DNA of 64,000 bases from Pisaster brevispinus (lineage: Eukaryota > Echinodermata > Asteroidea > Forcipulatida > Asteriidae): the NCBI GenBank assembly GCA_023634235.1, contig JAMKCF010000045.1, forward strand, positions 62,001 through 126,000, read 5' to 3'. The position numbers and the translations under genes were made by a program. The notes under the pieces were generated by a model. The model worked only from the letters and a program-made list of their open reading frames with translations. It made no database searches and was not told the DNA's origin. This document shows positions 59,127 through 64,000 of this stretch, piece by piece. Each line of letters opens with the position of its first letter. Positions within the stretch are counted from its first letter, which is position 1.

Positions 59127-61185
59127 AATGCTGGCTGACAGTTGCCACTGTGCGATGTTGGTGTAAGGGGTCAATGTAGTGCTTTGTCTTTTGGTAGCAG
59201 TCTAAAGACAAAACTCCCGCAAAACAAAACCATGTCGGTCTAACGAAAAAGAAAGAAAAAAGTTTGTTCAAGAATGAGCTCGATTGCGTTCAGTAGGTGC
59301 TCACTCTCTGTTGTTGAGTGTGGTGCTTTAAGCAGGGTACCAATATGACGTGCTTGTACCCCCTCAATCGTCCAGATATTTATTCCACTGCATGAATGGT
59401 TTTGTTAGAACACCGTTTGTTGCCTTCAGAAAGTTCTCTTAATCAGTTTAGTTAGACAGAGTAGGCAGTTTCAACAATAGCCAGCCCTCGTTTTGTCCAG
59501 TGTATCCCCCCCACCTTAATTTAACAGCTCAAGCATTCATCCCTTTTTTATCCTATTTCCAATTTTGTTTTGCTCTAAGATGATCATGAAATACTCTGAA
59601 GGAGTGTTTGAAAGCATAGAGACCAATCCAATCCATTTTAGTTCAATCTCATAATGTTCTGTGCCAGTGTTTTCTATCAATACTGGGACACTTTTATTCT
59701 CTGCATATCTTTGTTGATACTTTTAAAGCATTTATGTTTTTTAGCTTACAAACCATTTGTATTCTCTCTGCCTCATCCGAAATTCGGACGTTTTGGGGCC
59801 AAATCTGCATTTTGCAACTTCGATTTGATTTTATGGGAGCAGTCCTCAATTCCATGGAGCTGGTATTCAGCACGAAACATTGTCTGAGCAAATGCATTTT
59901 TCGGAAACCGATGATAGTCAATATATTTTCACTACAGTTTTGGCTGGCAGTGAATTTGTACTAAGAATATTTACACACAAAAAAAACTCCAGGAAATTTG
60001 AACCCTGGTGAAAATTACTCATTTGGCATTCTCTCAAATTGGCTCACAAAAAAGGGTTCTGATGACGGCTCCTTAACCAAAATGCTTTAAAATCCATCCA
60101 ATAAACTTGATTTTTTGCTTGTGCCCAAACTAGACAATAAGGATTGATTAATGTAAATTGTTTTGTCACATCATTATATGCAGCAGCATTTATGCAACAT
60201 TGTCAGCATGGTGCATACTTTCTACTTGTTTGTAAATATGTAAATACTAGTTAAAAATATTTGTGCATTATTAAACCACCTTCCATTTGCAAGTACATGT
60301 ACTTTGGTTTTTTTCATAAAGTGAATTTTGTGTTTTGTAAAAAATCATGATCAATCTTGTAACAATAATAAAAAACTACGATAGCACACTACATGTATTC
60401 AGTTTGTGAAAGTATGTTTATTAGTGTCTTCAGGGGTCATTCAAAGTTGTTAATATTTTTAAGAATGGCAGAGCAATACTTTTTAAAGACCCCCTCCCCC
60501 CAAGTAAAATGGTATCAACATTTTGTGTATCAGGATTGATGCATTAATACAATGTTTATAGTTCCGCCCCCCCCCCCCCATGGCCTAACAGCACTCCGCA
60601 CTAACGATATACTTTTGCTCAAAATATCTGTTTGTCAGATAAACAATCCACCATTACCTTTCACGCGATCACTGCATCGGCATGCCAGATGGCATTAGTA
60701 CAGCCAGTACACGCGACAAAACATAAAGCTTGGACATGTAAGCGCGTGTACATTTGACTCGTTTGAGGTCCAGGTACCAAGCTTTTATCATGTGGCCATT
60801 GTGCGTAATGCGTAGTGTGCAATGCGTACTCGCCCTGCAACACACATAGTTCCAGTATTGCGTACTGCATTATACGCAGAAAATATGAGCATTGTTTGGC
60901 ATGTATTTTAATTTTACATGTTTGCGCACTGCACGTTATGCCCAATGCATGACGGACACATTGATTCCTAAGGCTTCCCTGTCTAATTAAAACTGCAAAT
61001 AATGAAACTAAATAGTAGGGAGTGAGGACAATTCACATTTTCACAATTCATTTGCAGAAAAGATAACTTTAAATCCCAATTGTGAGATACAGAAATATAT
61101 TTGGAAGACTTATCTCCATAAAAACCTGCCACCTTAAACATTTTTATTCCATTAGTTCTCATCTCTTGCACAATTATGAGCTTAA

Positions 61186-61655
61186 AGAGGGACTAGGTTC
61201 AAGGTCAAACTCATTTTTATGACGCACTCACTTTCCAGTAGATAGAGTCCTCAACAACTATAAATCTCTAACCTCTCGCTAAAATGGTGTAAACTTGCCA
61301 TTTTATTTGATACTCTTCAGAGTGAAATCTGAATCATATCATCGGGCAGCAAAAACAAATATGGTTCTGTTCATGGGTCTGTACATTCCAAAGAGGAATT
61401 TTTGCAGCTTAAGGTCAAATACGTTGTTGTGCTTAAATACGTAGGCCCTATATCAGAAATTTCAGGAATGAACTAAAAGTTCTCTGTCAATAAATGTACA
61501 GACCATACATACGAAATATGCTGTCAACAAACATTTTTGGATTTTGACAAAAAGTGTAAGCCTACATAAAGGGTATCAAACACCCTACCCAGAAGGACTC
61601 TATCTATTGAAAAATGAGTGCATTACCAAACTGAATTTGACCTTGGAGCCCCACT
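61186..61655. mobile_element. TTAA-flanked inverted-repeat element (piggyBac-like MITE)
   Basis: Flanked by TTAA on both sides (61182-61185 and 61656-61659). The ends begin AGAGGGACT and, reverse-complemented, AGTGGGGCT, with termini of about 65 bases including AATAGATAGAGTCCTT. No coding capacity in 470 bases. The TTAA target suggests piggyBac-type mobilisation (inference). Confidence 0.7.
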
Positions 61656-62378
61656 TTAAACTGCAAAAGGTCAATGTGTTTGACCTTTCCAGGCAGATGT
61701 AAATCAGAACTGTTGATCACTCTCAACAGAAAACATTTAAAAAAGTACAAAATATTTGTATACTTTGAAACTTTGTACACATACACATGTACATGGTTAC
61801 ATTATCAGAAATCTTTGAGTTTCACGAGTGGTTAATTTCTACAAAAATTGCAAAATAATTTGTACAAAATAGGCCCCTACATTAAATAGTTTTAAAAAGA
61901 GAAAGATATTTACAATCTCCAGTACATTGTACAGTCAGAACACCCTTATCCACTTCATATAGGATGACGTGTATAAAACAGGCCGCACCATTGATTATCA
62001 TTGTATTCAGCTCACAACAGAACAACAAATCCCAGTGCTTATATTATGCAAACCTTTGTTGTCTTTCCTTTGTCAAGTCAGGGTTTTAAAGGGAAAATTA
62101 TTACTCCAGGAGCTCAAAAGAGTTCTGAAAACTTAATAAAGCACAGAGGCACAGAAAATATTTTGGAATACTGATGCGAAGTCCTTAAGAAACCAATACA
62201 ATGTTAATACATAAAATGTTGTCTAGACTAGAAGTCAAAAGACAGGATATTATCATCTAATATTGTGCGCAAAAGGTGTGGGTTTCTATGTAACATTCAA
62301 CCACAATTTCCATCCAAGATGGCAGTGGAAAGATGAGAGTTCTTAAAAAACATATGGAATGGTCAGTGTTCATGGTTG

Positions 62379-62954
62379 GACCTAGTCCACATACTCCTAG
62401 GTGCTTGGTGAAGCCCTACTACTCGTAAGTGCTTGGTGGTGAAGCCCTAGTCCACATACTCCTAGGTGCTTGGTGAAGCCCTAGTCCACATACTCCTAGG
62501 TGCTTGGTGAAGCCCTAGTCTACATACTCCTAGGTGCTTGGTGAAGCCCTAGTCCACATACTCCTAGGTGCTTGGTGAAGCCCTAGTCCACATACTCCTA
62601 GGTGCTTGGTGAAGCCCTAGTCCACATACTCCAAGGTACCTGGTGAAGCCCTAGTCCACATACTCCTAGGTGCTTGGTGAAGCCCTAGTCCACTTACTCC
62701 TAGGTGCTTCATGAAGCCCTAGTCCACATACTCCTAGGTGCTTCATGAAGCCCTAGTCCACTACTCCTAGATGATAGGTGAAGCCCTAGTCCACATACTC
62801 CTAGGTGCTTGGCGGTATAGCCCTAGTCTACATACTCCAAGGTACCTGGTGAAGCCCTAGTCCACATACTCCTAGGTGCTTGGTGAAGCCCTAGTCCACA
62901 TACTCCTAGGTGCTTGGTGAAGCCCTAGTCCACATACTCCAAGGTACTTGGTGA
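62379..62954. repeat. 34-bp minisatellite, about 17 units, derived from the end of the LRR gene
   Basis: Units start CCCTAGTCCACATACTCC and then read TAGGTGCTTGGTGAAG in most copies or AAGGTACCTGGTGAAG in a few. The rightmost unit (62921-62954) contains the stop codon and last codons of the minus-strand LRR gene. Two units are irregular (62414-62443, 62752-62784). Confidence 0.9.
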
Positions 62955-63946
62955 GGCTGCTCTGAGATCAGTCTTGAGCTGTGCTAGACAGTCCCCAGTG
63001 TAGCTGCGCTTCATCCCACGAGGCAACCCACGGCAAGAGGCAAGATTGAGTGATACAAGAGATGGACATCCCTCTAAAATGGACCTAGATGAAAAAAATT
63101 GCAACAAAACTTCTTTCTTCAAAACAAGTCTCCTGGTTTGAGTGTTGTCTAGTGCTTTCGGACTCTGAACTTTTTTTGCTTCTCATCACCCAAGAGTCAA
63201 ATGGGTACCTGAGTTGGTAGAGGTACTTACTATGATTGATTAGCTACATGTATGCCAATTTGACTGCAGGGGCTGCATACTCCTAAGGAGTTGAGATTGT
63301 TTTAGGAATGCCTTTTATCAGATAAAGTGGGGTAGTAATTTGTGTTAGGCGCTTTGAAACACGGGCTTAAAAATGCATGATTGTTTATATTCACTCGGCG
63401 ATTGGGTTGGGCATGGATATAAAACGTGAGTGGGGGAGTTGACAGAAGGGGGGTGGGGGGTTGGTGAGAGTATTTACCTGACTCTCTCGGCTGTGATAGA
63501 CGTTCCTGCCAGATTGATTTCTCTCAATACGGACTGACCGGGCACACTCGATAACTTCTTCATAGCGATGTCCAGCGACATGGCCGGGAATACGTTCCAT
63601 GATAAGTCAAGCTCAATCAAGCTGTGTCTCCACTGTCAAGGAAAAACAATAAAATGCCTCGAGTTGCATTTCTTGGAAAAAATGTTTTCTGATAGTGGCT
63701 ACTTGATACAAAAAGGTTGTACCTCTAAGTAGAGCCTTTATATATATATACATGTAATTGGAACTGCACAAACCCTGTCTTTTGCTGAAACTATCCACAT
63801 TGTACTCACAAACCCAATGGTTCTTTTCTCTCGCCCCTCACTGCCATCACCGTACATACCTTTTGTACAATTGCTTCTATTCCCTCGTAGCGTGAGACTG
63901 AACACTGTGATATGAACAGGTGCTGAAGATCATACACTGGCAGTCT
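62925..63946 (-). CDS. Leucine-rich-repeat protein, last three exons, probably FBXL6-like F-box protein
   Basis: Minus-strand exons 63946-63860, 63632-63478 and 63084-62925 join in phase with GT-AG borders and end at TAG (62927-62925). The 132 residues read as a chain of LRRs: [23 protein letters not shown] and [18 protein letters not shown] are typical of the C-terminal LRR array of FBXL proteins. The SWN repeat and the [11 protein letters not shown] ending bring FBXL6 to mind, but that is memory only. If so, it would be a substrate receptor of an SCF ubiquitin ligase. The N-terminal part with any F-box is beyond the right edge. The last ten codons (SPSTLEYVD and stop) are repeated as a minisatellite just downstream. 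Confidence 0.7.
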
Positions 63947-64000
63947 CTGATTTACAAACAAAAACAAAGACAAACAACTCTGTTTAAATAATGGAATTCT

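Larger units (their letters stand above)
58548..62378. other. Stretch between the CFAP77-like and LRR genes
   Basis: Includes the 3' UTR of the CFAP77-like gene; AATAATAAAAAA near 60365 could be a distal polyadenylation signal. It holds the TTAA element at 61186 and a small inverted repeat at 59064. Nothing else recognised. Confidence 0.4.

Noticed and set aside
62379..62954. CRISPR-like regular repeats
   Set aside because: The units are contiguous without unique spacers and the genome is animal; it is a minisatellite.

Overview
The window is eukaryotic nuclear DNA from an animal: intron-split genes with GT-AG junctions, AT-rich non-coding DNA, tRNA-headed SINEs, short inverted-repeat elements, satellites and retroelement relics. 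Two of the genes (a CFAP77-like axonemal protein and an adenosine-receptor-like class A GPCR) are animal-type genes. The style of the dispersed repeats (hairpin elements ending GGGCCCAATTTCATAGAGCTG, others built on TCCTAACTTAGGAC) makes me think of an echinoderm, most likely a sea star, but that is pattern memory and not a search result.

Layout. (1) 442-889, minus: first coding exon of an unrecognised basic protein, head to head with (2) a large plus-strand gene that I assemble from 16 phase-compatible exons between 1663 and 33701, giving 904 residues that I cannot match to a named family. Its introns are packed with mobile DNA: SINEs, hairpin elements, a frameshifted Penelope-like GIY-YIG relic (15868-16190), a hAT-like element inserted in a SINE (16594-18299), and a 3.75-kb hAT-like element with a perfect 8-bp target duplication (25499-29250) that carries its own tandem array. 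(3) 37540-40150: a satellite whose core is 21 copies of a 96/97-bp higher-order unit made of four related subunits, flanked by diverged single subunits. (4) 42716-43909, plus: an intronless adenosine-receptor-like GPCR that lacks two ligand-contact residues. (5) 43910-56248: repeat-rich intergenic DNA with nested and palindromic elements. (6) 56249-58547, plus: four-exon CFAP77-like gene, 244 residues. (7) 62925-63946, minus: last three exons of an LRR protein that looks like FBXL6; a 34-bp minisatellite directly downstream appears to be an amplification of the gene's own last codons and stop.

The genes form no evident pathway. CFAP77 is axonemal, and the 904-residue protein has RPxSA-type basic motifs that I associate loosely with ciliary or centrosomal proteins (inference only). 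The observations most worth following are the stop-codon minisatellite, the higher-order satellite, the hAT element with an internal array, the unnamed 904-residue protein, the altered GPCR pocket, and a set of Penelope-like termini with a hammerhead-like stem.
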